Positions 26,926 to 36,548 of a stretch of 50,658 nt of DNA are shown piece after piece. The translations under genes and the position numbers were made by a program. Source of the DNA: Bacteroidia bacterium Ga0077558 (GTDB lineage: Bacteria; Bacteroidota; Bacteroidia; Chitinophagales; Chitinophagaceae); NCBI GenBank assembly GCA_001464625.1, contig LNFJ01000065.1, positions 1 to 50,658 of the forward strand, written 5' to 3'. Numbering within the stretch: the stretch's first letter is position 1; each line of letters starts with the position of its first letter. The notes below the pieces were generated by a model that saw only the letters and a list, made by a program, of their open reading frames with translations, made no database searches and was not told the DNA's origin.

Positions 26926-28554
26926 TTATTTTGAAGATTGTACACTATGTGTGTTTTCAATTTTATAGGCTTCCTTAAATCCTATCAATTCAAGTTTTAT
27001 ATTTTTCAATGGCACTTTAATATCCCTGAATTCTTTAATTAATCCCAGAACATCATAATCAATATATCTTGTATTAGAGGCATCAATAACAACTGAAGAG
27101 TTTTCTGGCATATGGTCCAATGTTTGGCGGACAGCTGCTTTATTTAAAAAAGATACTTCTTCGGAAAGTTTAATATTGATGGTATCCCCTTCTTTATGTT
27201 TCTCTGAATGGAAAAAGTAAGAGTTTTTTAGATTTCCATGTAAAATAGCCCCTATTGCAGCAATGATACCGGCCAAAACACCAATAATAAGCCCTTTGCC
27301 ACTCAATGCCGGTACTATTGCAACCAGATCAACAGCAATAATTACCAGCACTGTTACTATAAAGGGTATGAACTGGTATTTCCCGGCATCCCAGAAACCT
27401 TTGAAGACGGATGGCTTAGCCAACTTCCAGCCCGTTAAAATAAGAATAGCGGCCAATGCACCTTTAGGAATCATATTCAATATTCCGGGAATTAAAATAA
27501 CGGTTACCAGTAAAAGGGAAGCATGAAATATGGCAGAAAGTTTAGTCTTAGCGCCTGCGTTTACATTAGCACTGCTCCGAACAATTACGCTGGTTATCGG
27601 CAAACCACCAATTAATCCAGAAAGAGTATTGCCTGCTCCCTGGGCAATTAATTCCCTGTTAGTGCTGGTTACCCTCCTTTCGGGGTCTAGGTTATCAATA
27701 GCTTCGATACTTAATAAGGTTTCTAAAGAAGCAATGATGGCAATGATAAAGCCATACATAATTACAGTGCCGTTTGTAAATCCTTTAATATCCGGAAGAG
27801 AAAAGAAACCAAAAAACTCCTGTGGATTTTTTGCAACGGGTAATTTTATTAAATGAGACTCTTCTATAATTTGCAATCCACTACCTGCTCCTATCCAGAT
27901 TTGGTTCAAGACTATACCGAAAATTACCGCTACCAATGCACTGGGTACATAGGGCAGTTTTTTCTTCAAAGGAGATTTATCCCACAGCACCATAATTAAT
28001 ATGGAAAGCAATGAAATAATCACAACACCCACTTCTATTTTTTGCAGAGGTACCAGCAAATAATGCCAATCATCGCCTTCGAATGGAACCATATCTATCA
28101 AGTGACCTTTCTCATCTTTATCTCTACCGAATATGTGCGGAATTTGCTTGGCAATAATCAATATACCGATGCTGGTCAGTAACCCTTTAATTACACTGGT
28201 AGGAATATAATTAGCAATACCGCCCATTTTTAATACCCCTAATACAATTTGAATCAACCCGGCTAATACTACTGCACATAGAAAGAGGCCATAACTATCT
28301 AATCCTCCTAAAGCTATTATGGCACCTGATACCAATGTAGCCAACCCAGCAGCCGGACCACTTACACTTAATGGTGAATTACTTAACGAGCCTACCACAA
28401 GCCCGCCAACAATACCTGCAATCAGACCGCTGAAGGGTGTGGCTCCGCTGGCTACAGCAATAGCAATACACAGGGGTAAGGCAACCAGAAAAACTACCAG
28501 ACCGGCTGGCAAATCGTATTTAAGATTTGCAAATAAACTTTTGCTTGGTTTCAT
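26926..28554 (-). CDS. SulP-family anion transporter with STAS domain, likely bicarbonate importer
   Basis: The 542-residue protein has about 12-14 transmembrane helices (about 15-435) with the SulP opening DLPAGLVVFLVALPLCIAIA and the GPAAGLATLV segment of helix 3. A cytoplasmic STAS domain follows (about 450-535) containing the phospho-loop region VVIDASNTRYIDYDV. SulP proteins carry sulfate or bicarbonate; the Na+-dependent bicarbonate carrier BicA is in this family. Here the next two genes are a beta-carbonic anhydrase and dabA, which points to bicarbonate rather than sulfate. No sulfate-assimilation gene is near. Family firm, substrate inferred from context. Confidence 0.88.
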   Translation of the reverse strand: MKPSKSLFANLKYDLPAGLVVFLVALPLCIAIAVASGATPFSGLIAGIVGGLVVGSLSNSPLSVSGPAAGLATLVSGAIIALGGLDSYGLFLCAVVLAGLIQIVLGVLKMGGIANYIPTSVIKGLLTSIGILIIAKQIPHIFGRDKDEKGHLIDMVPFEGDDWHYLLVPLQKIEVGVVIISLLSILIMVLWDKSPLKKKLPYVPSALVAVIFGIVLNQIWIGAGSGLQIIEESHLIKLPVAKNPQEFFGFFSLPDIKGFTNGTVIMYGFIIAIIASLETLLSIEAIDNLDPERRVTSTNRELIAQGAGNTLSGLIGGLPITSVIVRSSANVNAGAKTKLSAIFHASLLLVTVILIPGILNMIPKGALAAILILTGWKLAKPSVFKGFWDAGKYQFIPFIVTVLVIIAVDLVAIVPALSGKGLIIGVLAGIIAAIGAILHGNLKNSYFFHSEKHKEGDTINIKLSEEVSFLNKAAVRQTLDHMPENSSVVIDASNTRYIDYDVLGLIKEFRDIKVPLKNIKLELIGFKEAYKIENTHSVQSSK

Positions 28555-28659
28555 ATTTATAATGCAATTTTATCTTGCTTAAAAAAATAAACAAGTCATG
28601 ATTAATCAATTTCTACTGATGACTAACAGAGGTTAAAAAATAAAAGCAGGAGCAACAGG

Positions 28660-29037
28660 CTATGCGATGTTGGGCGGAGGAACCAATAATTCGCCATGAA
28701 AGGCAACATAGGTGGCAGCATTCTCACATTTATGATACCGGGAAATTATAGAGAATAAATAATCTGACTTATGACTATCATGCAGGTATTCTTCAGAAAA
28801 CGAACTGCTGCTGGTTGGTGCTTTTTCTTCTGTATTATTTCCAAAAGGATTTGAATTTTCATCGTCAGAGTCTGAAATTGGTATTGCAATGTCAGAAGAA
28901 GTAGCAACATGCTCGGCCAATGCCTGCTGACTGGCTTGTACAAAAGGTGCACTTACAGTTAGCCATAGCAACGCCAAAATCATTAACACAGCGGAGATAA
29001 GCTGAAATAAACTATATTTTTTTTTCTTACTCTTCAT
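28660..29037 (-). CDS. Small exported protein with C-terminal PPPN motif, head of the SulP-DAB operon
   Basis: The 125-residue protein has a basic N-terminus (MKSKKKKYS), one hydrophobic helix (about 11-32), an acidic Ser/Asp-rich stretch (about 48-80), and a C-terminal part HKCENAATYVAFHGELLVPPPNIA. It shares plan and C-terminal motif with the 93-residue protein at 11161-11442. It lies 105 bp before sulP on the same strand, with a good promoter just upstream and none seen between the two, so it is probably the first gene of the operon. It is probably anchored or secreted to the periplasm. I do not recognise a named family. Confidence 0.55.
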   Translation of the reverse strand: MKSKKKKYSLFQLISAVLMILALLWLTVSAPFVQASQQALAEHVATSSDIAIPISDSDDENSNPFGNNTEEKAPTSSSSFSEEYLHDSHKSDYLFSIISRYHKCENAATYVAFHGELLVPPPNIA

Positions 29038-29101
29038 TAAAGTCTTGCAAAATAAGACTTTGCATTTTTTAATCCAAAACGCTTTTATATGAGTTGGGCT
29101 G

Positions 29102-29134
29102 CAAAAGTAACATGGAAAGCTGCTATTAGTTCAA
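29102..29134 (-). promoter_or_regulatory. Promoter of the small-protein/SulP/CA/DAB operon
   Basis: On the minus strand, TACTTTTG (29109-29102) is a perfect -7 box and TTG (29134-29132) a possible -33 element, with 22 nt between them. The predicted leader to the ATG at 29037 is about 60 nt. The divergent promoter of the second carbonic anhydrase lies only about 55 bp away, so one regulator could reach both. Confidence 0.55.
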
Positions 29135-29188
29135 TGATTGTGTCATTTTTTCATTAAAACATTCTAATCTGGGTAAAGCGAACACTTG

Positions 29189-29222
29189 TTTGTATTTCAC
29201 TACCTGTTTAACGCTATTTTTG
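29189..29222 (+). promoter_or_regulatory. Promoter of the second carbonic anhydrase
   Basis: TTTG at 29189-29192 and TATTTTTG at 29215-29222 (perfect -7 consensus) are 22 nt apart. The -7 box is 18 nt before the ATG at 29241, which supports that start over the TTG at 29190. Confidence 0.55.
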
Positions 29223-29240
29223 AGTCCAAATCAAGGCTTT

Positions 29241-29876
29241 ATGCTGAATTACGAATTACTACTGCAAGAAAACAAAACATGGGCTGCTGATATGTTGAAA
29301 GCAGACCCTGATTTTTTTAATAAACTCTCCGAACTCCAGACACCAGAATATTTATGGATTGGGTGTAGTGATAGTCGGGTGCCGGCCAACCAAATTACCG
29401 GCACTATGCCGGGAGAAATTTTTGTGCACCGTAATGTGGCCAACCTTGTTGTAAATACGGATGTGAATGTTTTAAGTGTATTAGACTTTGCAGTTAATCA
29501 TTTGAAAGTAAAACATGTAATTGTATGTGGCCATTATGGTTGTGGCGGTATAAAAGCAGCCATCAGCAATAATGATTTTAAGCCAGTACTGAATATGTGG
29601 CTACGCAATATCAAAGATGTATATCGTATTCACCGTTCTGAACTTGATTTACTTCAGGATGATGATAAAAAAACTAATCGCCTTGTTGAATTAAACGTAA
29701 TGGAACAGGTTTTTAATTTAGCTAAAACTTCCATTATACAACGAGCCTGGAAAAATGAACAGCGTCCCGATCTGCACGGATGGGTGTATGGCTTGAAAGA
29801 TGGTTTAATAAAACCTGTTTATGAGATGAAAGCAGGAACACATATTGATGCCCTGTATGAATATGATAATCTCTAA
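29241..29876 (+). CDS. can: Beta-carbonic anhydrase, Can-like
   Basis: From ATG 29241 the protein is 211 residues, the normal length for Can. The zinc and catalytic residues are complete: C42-x-D44-x-R46 in GCSDSRVPANQ, and H98-x-x-C101 in CGHYGCGG. The start LLLQENKTWAADMLKADPDFF matches the family. An in-frame TTG at 29190 would place the -7 box inside the gene, so it is rejected. It differs from the SulP-linked enzyme in both N-terminus and active-site surroundings, so the two are different subtypes rather than a recent duplication. It is convergent with nhaD, with stops 4 bp apart. Confidence 0.94.
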   Translation: MLNYELLLQENKTWAADMLKADPDFFNKLSELQTPEYLWIGCSDSRVPANQITGTMPGEIFVHRNVANLVVNTDVNVLSVLDFAVNHLKVKHVIVCGHYGCGGIKAAISNNDFKPVLNMWLRNIKDVYRIHRSELDLLQDDDKKTNRLVELNVMEQVFNLAKTSIIQRAWKNEQRPDLHGWVYGLKDGLIKPVYEMKAGTHIDALYEYDNL

Positions 29877-29880
29877 AAAA

Positions 29881-31161
29881 TCAGGTAAGTAAATAATGTT
29901 GTAAAAGAAATACGGCTGCACCAGTTAAGTAACCGATCAATGCCAACCAGCCAATTTTTTTCATGTACCAGAAGAATTCAATTTTTTCTAGCCCCATTGC
30001 TGCTACTCCCGCCGCAGAACCGATGATCAAACAACTTCCACCAGTGCCGGCGCAATAAGCTAAAAATTCCCAAAAGAAATGATCAGTTGGATATTGCTCT
30101 AAGCTATACATGCCTTGTGCAGCGGCAACCAACGGCACATTGTCAACAATAGCGGATAATAATCCAATCGACATAGTAATAACTTTTATGTTCCCAATTG
30201 AATTATCCATTTTAGTAGCAAGATCGGTAAGAATACCGGTGGCCTGCAGAGCTGAAATACTTATCAAAATACCCAGGAAAAATAAAATACTTGGTGTATC
30301 AATTTTGCGCAATGCATGATTAACAGAGTATAATCCTTTTTCGGCTTCGTCCTTTTTGCTATGTATCAATTCCGTTATCACCCACATTACCCCCAGGCCC
30401 AATAAAACACCCATATAGGGTGGCAAATGAGTGACCGTTTTAAATATGGGTACAAATAATAAACTGCCTATTCCTAACCAAAAAACGGTGTTCCTTTCCC
30501 GACCGTTACTGGTAAAATTTCTACTTTTCTCTACATCTTCCCTGCGAACTGCATTTCCTTTTACCTGCCGGCTGATAATAAAGGCAGGCACCAAAAAGCA
30601 AACCAGGCTAGGGATAATTGTTTGTATGATTATACTTCCAGCAGTGATTTGCCCTCCTATCCAAAGCATCGTAGTGGTAACGTCTCCAATAGGACTCCAG
30701 GCTCCACCAGCATTGGCAGCTATTATTACAAGACCAGCGAATAACAGCCTGTCTTTTTTTTCGGGTGCTATTATGCGCAACAACGATACCATTACAATTG
30801 TAGTAGTAAGATTATCTAATACAGCGGAAAGAAAAAAAGTAATAAAGCCAACGATCCAAACTAATTTTTTCTTGCTGGTAGTTTGAATACGGCTGGTGAT
30901 GATCTCAAATCCATCATGTGCATCTACCAATTCTACAATGGTCATGGCTCCCATCAAAAAAAATAAAATGCCGGCAACTTCTCCCAGGTATTCTGTAAGC
31001 TGGTGAGATGGAGAATGATCGCCAGCACCCATCAATGCATAAACAGTCCAGCATAACACCCCGGTTATAAGTGCTGACGCAGCTTTGTTCACTCTTAATG
31101 GATGCTCTAAGGCAATAGCGAGATAACCAACAATAAATATTATAGAAATGATTGCTATCAT
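29881..31161 (-). CDS. nhaD: NhaD-type Na+/H+ antiporter
   Basis: The protein (426 residues from ATG 31161) has about 12-13 helices of the ion-transporter superfamily. It shows the NhaD segments GEVAGILFFLMGAMTIVELVD, FFLSAVLDNLTTTIVM, NAGGAWSPIGDVTTTMLW, LSAIVDNVPLVAAAQGM and AGTGGSCLIIGSAAGVAAMG; the N-L-T and G-D-V-T residues correspond to the ion path. It extrudes Na+ (or Li+) for H+. Beside a SulP importer and DabB it may renew the Na+ gradient those use. The ATG at 31161 is chosen because a perfect -7 box ends 7 nt before it and overlaps the longer start (31179). Confidence 0.9.
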   Translation of the reverse strand: MIAIISIIFIVGYLAIALEHPLRVNKAASALITGVLCWTVYALMGAGDHSPSHQLTEYLGEVAGILFFLMGAMTIVELVDAHDGFEIITSRIQTTSKKKLVWIVGFITFFLSAVLDNLTTTIVMVSLLRIIAPEKKDRLLFAGLVIIAANAGGAWSPIGDVTTTMLWIGGQITAGSIIIQTIIPSLVCFLVPAFIISRQVKGNAVRREDVEKSRNFTSNGRERNTVFWLGIGSLLFVPIFKTVTHLPPYMGVLLGLGVMWVITELIHSKKDEAEKGLYSVNHALRKIDTPSILFFLGILISISALQATGILTDLATKMDNSIGNIKVITMSIGLLSAIVDNVPLVAAAQGMYSLEQYPTDHFFWEFLAYCAGTGGSCLIIGSAAGVAAMGLEKIEFFWYMKKIGWLALIGYLTGAAVFLLQHYLLT

Positions 31162-31167
31162 AGTTCG

Positions 31168-31175
31168 CAAAAATA
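31168..31175 (-). promoter_or_regulatory. Candidate -7 box of nhaD, near-leaderless
   Basis: The minus strand reads TATTTTTG, a perfect TAnnTTTG match, ending 6 nt before the ATG at 31161. It supports the shorter start. A -33 box at normal spacing is not obvious. Confidence 0.45.
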
Positions 31176-31231
31176 GCAAAATACTACTCCGCCCCCTCCT
31201 AATTGTATATTAGAATTATCTGCTTTTGATG

Positions 31232-31239
31232 TAGGTTTG
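31232..31239 (+). promoter_or_regulatory. Candidate -7 box of gldA, near-leaderless
   Basis: TAGGTTTG is a perfect -7 consensus match and ends 4 nt before the gldA ATG (31244). The transcript would start at or next to the start codon. No clear -33 box is seen. Confidence 0.45.
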
Positions 31240-31243
31240 TAGC

Positions 31244-32155
31244 ATGTCAATTGAAGTAAAAAATCTGTTGAAAGAATACGGTGAACAAAAAGCAGTAAAC
31301 AATATCTCTTTCACAGTAAATAAAGGAGAGATCGTTGGTTTTCTTGGACCGAATGGGGCCGGCAAGTCAACTACCATGAAAATCATTACAGGCTACCTGC
31401 AACAATCTGGTGGAGAAGCATGGGTTTGTGGTATCAACGTAGCAGCGCAACCACTAGAAACAAAAAAGAAGATTGGCTACCTGCCGGAATTAAATGCTTT
31501 GTATTATGATATGTATGTGAGAGAGTATTTAGGGTTTGTTGCAGAAGTTCACAAAGTCAAAAATCAAAAATCAAAAATCGAAGATGTAATTGCACTAACC
31601 GGATTAACTGTTGAAAGCAAAAAGAAAATAGGTCAGCTTTCAAAAGGGTATAAACAAAGAGTGGGATTAGCAGCCGCATTAATTCATGATCCCGAAGTAT
31701 TGATTTTAGATGAGCCTACTTCCGGCCTGGACCCTAACCAGATTATTGAAATAAGAGATGTAATAAAAAAGCAGGGGCAAAATAAAACAGTGCTTTTCTC
31801 TTCGCATATTTTACAGGAAGTAGAAGCTATTTGCGACCGGGTAATTATTATTAACAAAGGAAGTATTGTAGCCGATGATTCATTAATTAATCTGCAAAAA
31901 GCTTCCACTGCTGATGTTATAAGTGTGAGTTTTAATGAAGCTGTAGATATACAATTGCTTCAAAGCTTACCGGCTTCAGGAGGTGTAACTAAAATGGACA
32001 GCAATAACTGGAAAATAACCACTAACAACCCGGAACAACTCCGAAAACAACTCTTAGAGCTGTCATTAGAAAAAAAATTAAATATTGTTTCGCTGCAAAC
32101 CGGCAATCGAAGTTTAGAAGAAGTATTCAGAACATTGACCGGAGAAAAAAAATAA
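31244..32155 (+). CDS. gldA: GldA, ATP-binding subunit of the gliding-motility ABC transporter
   Basis: The 303-residue protein is a soluble ABC ATPase with complete motifs: Walker A GPNGAGKST, Q-loop region, signature LSKGYKQRVGLAAALIHDP, Walker B VLILDEPTSGLDPNQ, and H-loop SSHILQE. Its C-terminal part (about 215-303) matches the long form typical of GldA. In Flavobacterium johnsoniae GldA works with membrane partners GldF and GldG; those are encoded elsewhere there and are not in this window either. A 7-bp tandem repeat at 31559-31579 encodes part of the helical region. It is divergent from nhaD and convergent with a T9SS cargo gene (13 bp between stops). Other ABC-2-type exporters are possible but less likely. 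Confidence 0.8.
   Translation: MSIEVKNLLKEYGEQKAVNNISFTVNKGEIVGFLGPNGAGKSTTMKIITGYLQQSGGEAWVCGINVAAQPLETKKKIGYLPELNALYYDMYVREYLGFVAEVHKVKNQKSKIEDVIALTGLTVESKKKIGQLSKGYKQRVGLAAALIHDPEVLILDEPTSGLDPNQIIEIRDVIKKQGQNKTVLFSSHILQEVEAICDRVIIINKGSIVADDSLINLQKASTADVISVSFNEAVDIQLLQSLPASGGVTKMDSNNWKITTNNPEQLRKQLLELSLEKKLNIVSLQTGNRSLEEVFRTLTGEKK
31559..31579 (+). repeat. Three tandem copies of AAAAATC inside gldA
   Basis: The heptamer occurs three times in a row at 31559-31565, 31566-31572 and 31573-31579. Twenty-one bases equal seven codons, so a change by three units keeps frame, while a change of one or two units would shift it and cut the protein near residue 110. Confidence 0.85.
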
Positions 32156-32168
32156 GCTCCACGTTTTA

Positions 32169-34133
32169 TTATCGTATCAATGTAAATGTTCCTTTTTGCA
32201 AATGCGACTTATCGTCGCTTGTAATGTATTCCACTACCCATACAAATACGGCCGTTTCTAAATTCACCCCATTGTAAGTGCCATCCCAACCTTCGCTTTC
32301 TTTTGTGGTAGTAAAAACAATTTGGCCATTACGATTGTAAACTGCAAATCGCTTTAATGCTTTTACACCCGACAAATTGGGCCTTATTACATCATTCAAC
32401 CCATCCCGGTTTGGCGTAAATGCAGTCGGCATCAATACACCGCAATCATTAATAACATAAAAATTCTTTTGCAAACTATCCCTGCATCCTTGCGGTGTTG
32501 TAACTATTAGCTTTGCAGTATTATCGCCTAAACGTGTAAGTACTTTTGTTGGGCTTCTATCGTTTGAAAGGGTTCCATCTCCAAAAACCCAGTTATAGCT
32601 TAATGTACCACTACCGGAATAGGTAGTGGTATTTAAAAAATCAACCGGAACATTCAAACATTGAGTGTGCCTGTTGATGCTAAAATTCAACTTTGGCATT
32701 ACTGACAGTTCAATATTATAAGACCGGGTTGTATCAGTGCATCCGTTCTGTTTTATCTCTGCCCAGTAAATGCCAGCTTTTGCCGGGCTAAAACTTAATC
32801 CGGTAGCACCGGGAATCACCGTACTATTTAATCTCCATTGCACGGTGGAGGAAGCGTTCAATACAGTGAGCTGATTATTCAATATATCTTCCGGGCAATA
32901 CTCCAGCTTTCCAACTATAGCACTGGAAGTATCAACAACTATTGGTGTTATGAGTACCGTGTCTTCTGAAAAACAGGTTGTACTCTTATCTATTGTTTTT
33001 ACAATAAACTGCGTAGGTGCGGTTAAGTTGGCTTGTATAAATGGATTTGCTAGTGTAGGATTATTTAATGCACTTGCAGGAGTCCAGGTATATAGATAGT
33101 CATCAGATGTACTGGCCTTACCAAGTTGTGTTCTGTCTTTACTACAAACAATACGGTCTGCGCCAGCATCAGAAACAGGTTTAGGGGCTCCGGAAATTGT
33201 AGCATACAAAGTATCAGCACATCCAAAAGTTGGAAAAGGCGTTATAATAACAGGAATAACTGATCCAGATGGCGGTGTGGGGTCAAGTAACAAACTTTGT
33301 GAAGTGCCAATTACTTGAGAAAAAGTATTATCCGAATACCAACTGTAACTTTGAAATCCGTAAGGAGCATTTAAATTAACAAAGTTATCGCCTGCGCATT
33401 GATATGAACCAGCAATAGCACCATTGCAACTTGAACCAACATCTACATAAGCATATCCAAAATGGCCGTTGCGGGTACAATCGCTGGTTATAAATTCCAA
33501 CCGAACTTCTCTTCCTGCATAAGCACCAAGATCAACAGTGATTGGGGTCCAGTCTTTATACACTACCTGGTCTAATGTAGGTGATGGTAAAAAACCCGGC
33601 AGGTTGGAAGATGCTGTAAAATCAAACGACACACAATTGATTTCCTGGTTCGTTAACACATCAAATATTTTTGCCCTAAACCGGGGCTGTTCTTCAGCAG
33701 CATGACCGGGATTTTGCAGCACAATAGCATAATGATAAATAAGTGAAAATTTAGTGGCGTTAGCAGGAATGAGGTAAGTAAACGATATCCCTTCCGATTC
33801 AGCACCGTTATTATCATTGCCTAATTGAATGCTATACCCGCTTCCATTAGGACAACTTTTAGGAAAAAGGCCATACCGGTCAAGCTCCTTATTACTGGCT
33901 GGTATAATTGTATGACGTCCCGGTATCTGCCCTGCCCCAAACCATTGTGTTCCATTAATTCCGCCTGTGGCAACACTTACAATACCGGACTTGCATTCCC
34001 ATCCGTTAAAATCACCAAATTCAAAATCAATATTCGGGGGGCAGGTTACAGGTTGCGACCTCACTAATAAAAAGGAGGTGCATAGTAATAAAAACAAAGA
34101 AAATTTATAGAATACTCCTGTTCCCATATGCAC
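32169..34133 (-). CDS. T9SS type B cargo: secreted protein with PKD-like domain and gliding-motility-associated C-terminal domain
   Basis: The 654-residue protein has a signal peptide (about 1-28, ending LLVRSQ). A jelly-roll-like N-terminal region follows (about 30-240, with FEFGDFNGWECKSG), then Ig-like or PKD-like segments, including NYNWVFGDGT-type residues (SYNWVFGDGTLSNDRSPTK) at about 520-540. The C-terminal CHU_C/type B sorting domain reads PTAFTPNRDGLNDVIRP, then FAVYNRNGQIVF, GWDGTYNG, and ends in KGTFTLIR. Type B proteins leave by the type IX system and are usually attached to the cell surface or secreted by PorP-like partners. The binding target is unknown. Confidence 0.88.
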   Translation of the reverse strand: MHMGTGVFYKFSLFLLLCTSFLLVRSQPVTCPPNIDFEFGDFNGWECKSGIVSVATGGINGTQWFGAGQIPGRHTIIPASNKELDRYGLFPKSCPNGSGYSIQLGNDNNGAESEGISFTYLIPANATKFSLIYHYAIVLQNPGHAAEEQPRFRAKIFDVLTNQEINCVSFDFTASSNLPGFLPSPTLDQVVYKDWTPITVDLGAYAGREVRLEFITSDCTRNGHFGYAYVDVGSSCNGAIAGSYQCAGDNFVNLNAPYGFQSYSWYSDNTFSQVIGTSQSLLLDPTPPSGSVIPVIITPFPTFGCADTLYATISGAPKPVSDAGADRIVCSKDRTQLGKASTSDDYLYTWTPASALNNPTLANPFIQANLTAPTQFIVKTIDKSTTCFSEDTVLITPIVVDTSSAIVGKLEYCPEDILNNQLTVLNASSTVQWRLNSTVIPGATGLSFSPAKAGIYWAEIKQNGCTDTTRSYNIELSVMPKLNFSINRHTQCLNVPVDFLNTTTYSGSGTLSYNWVFGDGTLSNDRSPTKVLTRLGDNTAKLIVTTPQGCRDSLQKNFYVINDCGVLMPTAFTPNRDGLNDVIRPNLSGVKALKRFAVYNRNGQIVFTTTKESEGWDGTYNGVNLETAVFVWVVEYITSDDKSHLQKGTFTLIR

Positions 34134-34245
34134 TTATAAAGAAGCTAATATAATTAAAAGGTGCCTATGGTTTTTGCAAATTACATGTTCGGCTGATTTT
34201 AAGAATCTTAGCCCATTTATTACAACAATCCAATCCGGTATTCGC

Positions 34246-34277
34246 TTTGGACTGGTGAGTAAAACATTGTTTCTTTG
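34246..34277 (+). promoter_or_regulatory. Promoter of eno
   Basis: TTTG at 34246-34249 (-33) and TTTCTTTG at 34270-34277 (-7, seven of eight) are 20 nt apart, the ideal spacing. The leader to the ATG at 34329 would be about 45 nt. Confidence 0.5.
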
Positions 34278-34319
34278 CATTCCGATTGCTTGCCAGATTT
34301 TTCACCCCCTAAACTTTAA

Positions 34320-35618
<1,299 letters not shown>

Positions 35619-35693
35619 AAGTTGACCGAATTCCGATGATCGTTGTTCGTCGTTTATGCCGGCCAACGGTCATCGGTTATCAAATATCCATTT

Positions 35694-35984
35694 ATGAGAT
35701 TACTAACCCATATCCCTGCATTTCTTAAAAACAAGTACTTTATTGCCTTTGCGGCTTTTTGCGTAGTCATTCTTTTCCTGGATAAAAACGATTTTTTAAC
35801 GCAGCTGGAACGCCGTAAAGAATTAAGAAGTTTACAGCAAAGCAAAGTCCACTATACGTCAGAAATAGCTACCGAACGTAAAGAATTAGAGGCACTTAAG
35901 AACAATCCGGCCACATTGGAAAAATATGCCAGAGAAAAGTACTTCATGAAACGGGACAATGAAGAAATCTTCATCATACCGTAA
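35694..35984 (+). CDS. FtsB/DivIC-type septum formation initiator
   Basis: The 96-residue protein has one transmembrane helix (about 13-30) followed by a coiled coil (about 35-75, LTQLERRKELRSLQQSK onward) and the short C-terminal segment LEKYAREKYFMKRDNEEIFII, which is the DivIC/FtsB pattern (E-x-x-A-R-E). It recruits or activates the division complex at the septum. The frame is open from a TTG at 35643, but the ATG at 35694 puts the membrane helix at the expected position. It directly follows eno. Confidence 0.88.
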   Translation: MRLLTHIPAFLKNKYFIAFAAFCVVILFLDKNDFLTQLERRKELRSLQQSKVHYTSEIATERKELEALKNNPATLEKYAREKYFMKRDNEEIFIIP

Positions 35985-36134
35985 AACTCCTATTACACTT
36001 ACTGGGCAATAAAGAATTACCAGCAGGCACACAATAAGCCAAAGCAAGCCCCCGTTAATAGAACGGACGTTTTAAATTCCAGCTACACTCTGGACACACA
36101 CACATTTATTGGACACACTAACCGGTTTGCTAAA

Positions 36135-36368
36135 ATGACAAAAAATTTTACACCTGAGGATTTATTATTGTATTTGTACAAAGAAACCTCGCTGAAAAAA
36201 TCAGCAGCAATTAAAGCCGCTTTGGAAAGTGATTGGACGCTTCGTGAAAAACTGGCTGTTCTCAAAGCTTCCATGCACAGGCTGGATAAGCTTACTGAGT
36301 CGCCCCGCACCGAAGTAGTATTGAATGTACTGAATCATGCCAAAGAACATTTGACAGAGGAAGTATAA
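36135..36368 (+). CDS. Small acidic/helical protein of unknown function
   Basis: The 77-residue protein has no signal peptide or membrane segment and appears fully helical (FTPEDLLLYLYKETSLKKSAAIKAAL). Its opening resembles the N-terminal helix of small Bacteroidetes anti-sigma-like proteins (E-D-L-L-x-Y-L-Y), but no membrane part follows. A direct repeat TGGACACAC occurs at 36091-36099 and 36110-36118 upstream, and a terminator lies 30 bp after the stop, so it is a single-gene unit. I do not recognise the family. Confidence 0.6.
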   Translation: MTKNFTPEDLLLYLYKETSLKKSAAIKAALESDWTLREKLAVLKASMHRLDKLTESPRTEVVLNVLNHAKEHLTEEV

Positions 36369-36397
36369 TTAACCAACTAGGCTCCTAAAAGATTACT

Positions 36398-36430
36398 AGC
36401 ATTCTGAAATTCGGGATGCTTTTTTTATTT
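36398..36430 (+). terminator. Intrinsic terminator of the small helical protein gene
   Basis: A 7-bp stem AGCATTC/GGATGCT (36398-36404 and 36414-36420, one T-G pair) with a 9-nt loop is followed by TTTTTTATTTT. It lies 30 nt after the stop at 36368. Confidence 0.75.
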
Positions 36431-36470
36431 TGATACCAGCTGCATTGCTACTGGCATCGTCTGTTGCGTC
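36428..36470 (-). repeat. Dispersed intergenic repeat, copy B
   Basis: The reverse complement matches 4764-4806 with five transitions and no indels. It begins in the T-run of the terminator just before it. Its far flank (CACACTTGTACTGCGGGAT) differs from copy A, so only the core is shared. Confidence 0.7.
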
Positions 36471-36548
36471 GCACACTTGTACTGCGGGATTTCTACTCAG
36501 CATTTGCTAAATCTCAAAAAATATTTCGAAGTGGTTCTAATTCGATGC

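Noticed and set aside
26928..28554. SulP as a sulfate permease
   Set aside because: No sulfate-assimilation genes are near, while a carbonic anhydrase and dabA directly follow; bicarbonate fits better, though sulfate is not excluded.
29881..31179. nhaD start at 31179
   Set aside because: A perfect -7 box (31168-31175) lies between it and ATG 31161, so the shorter protein is more likely.
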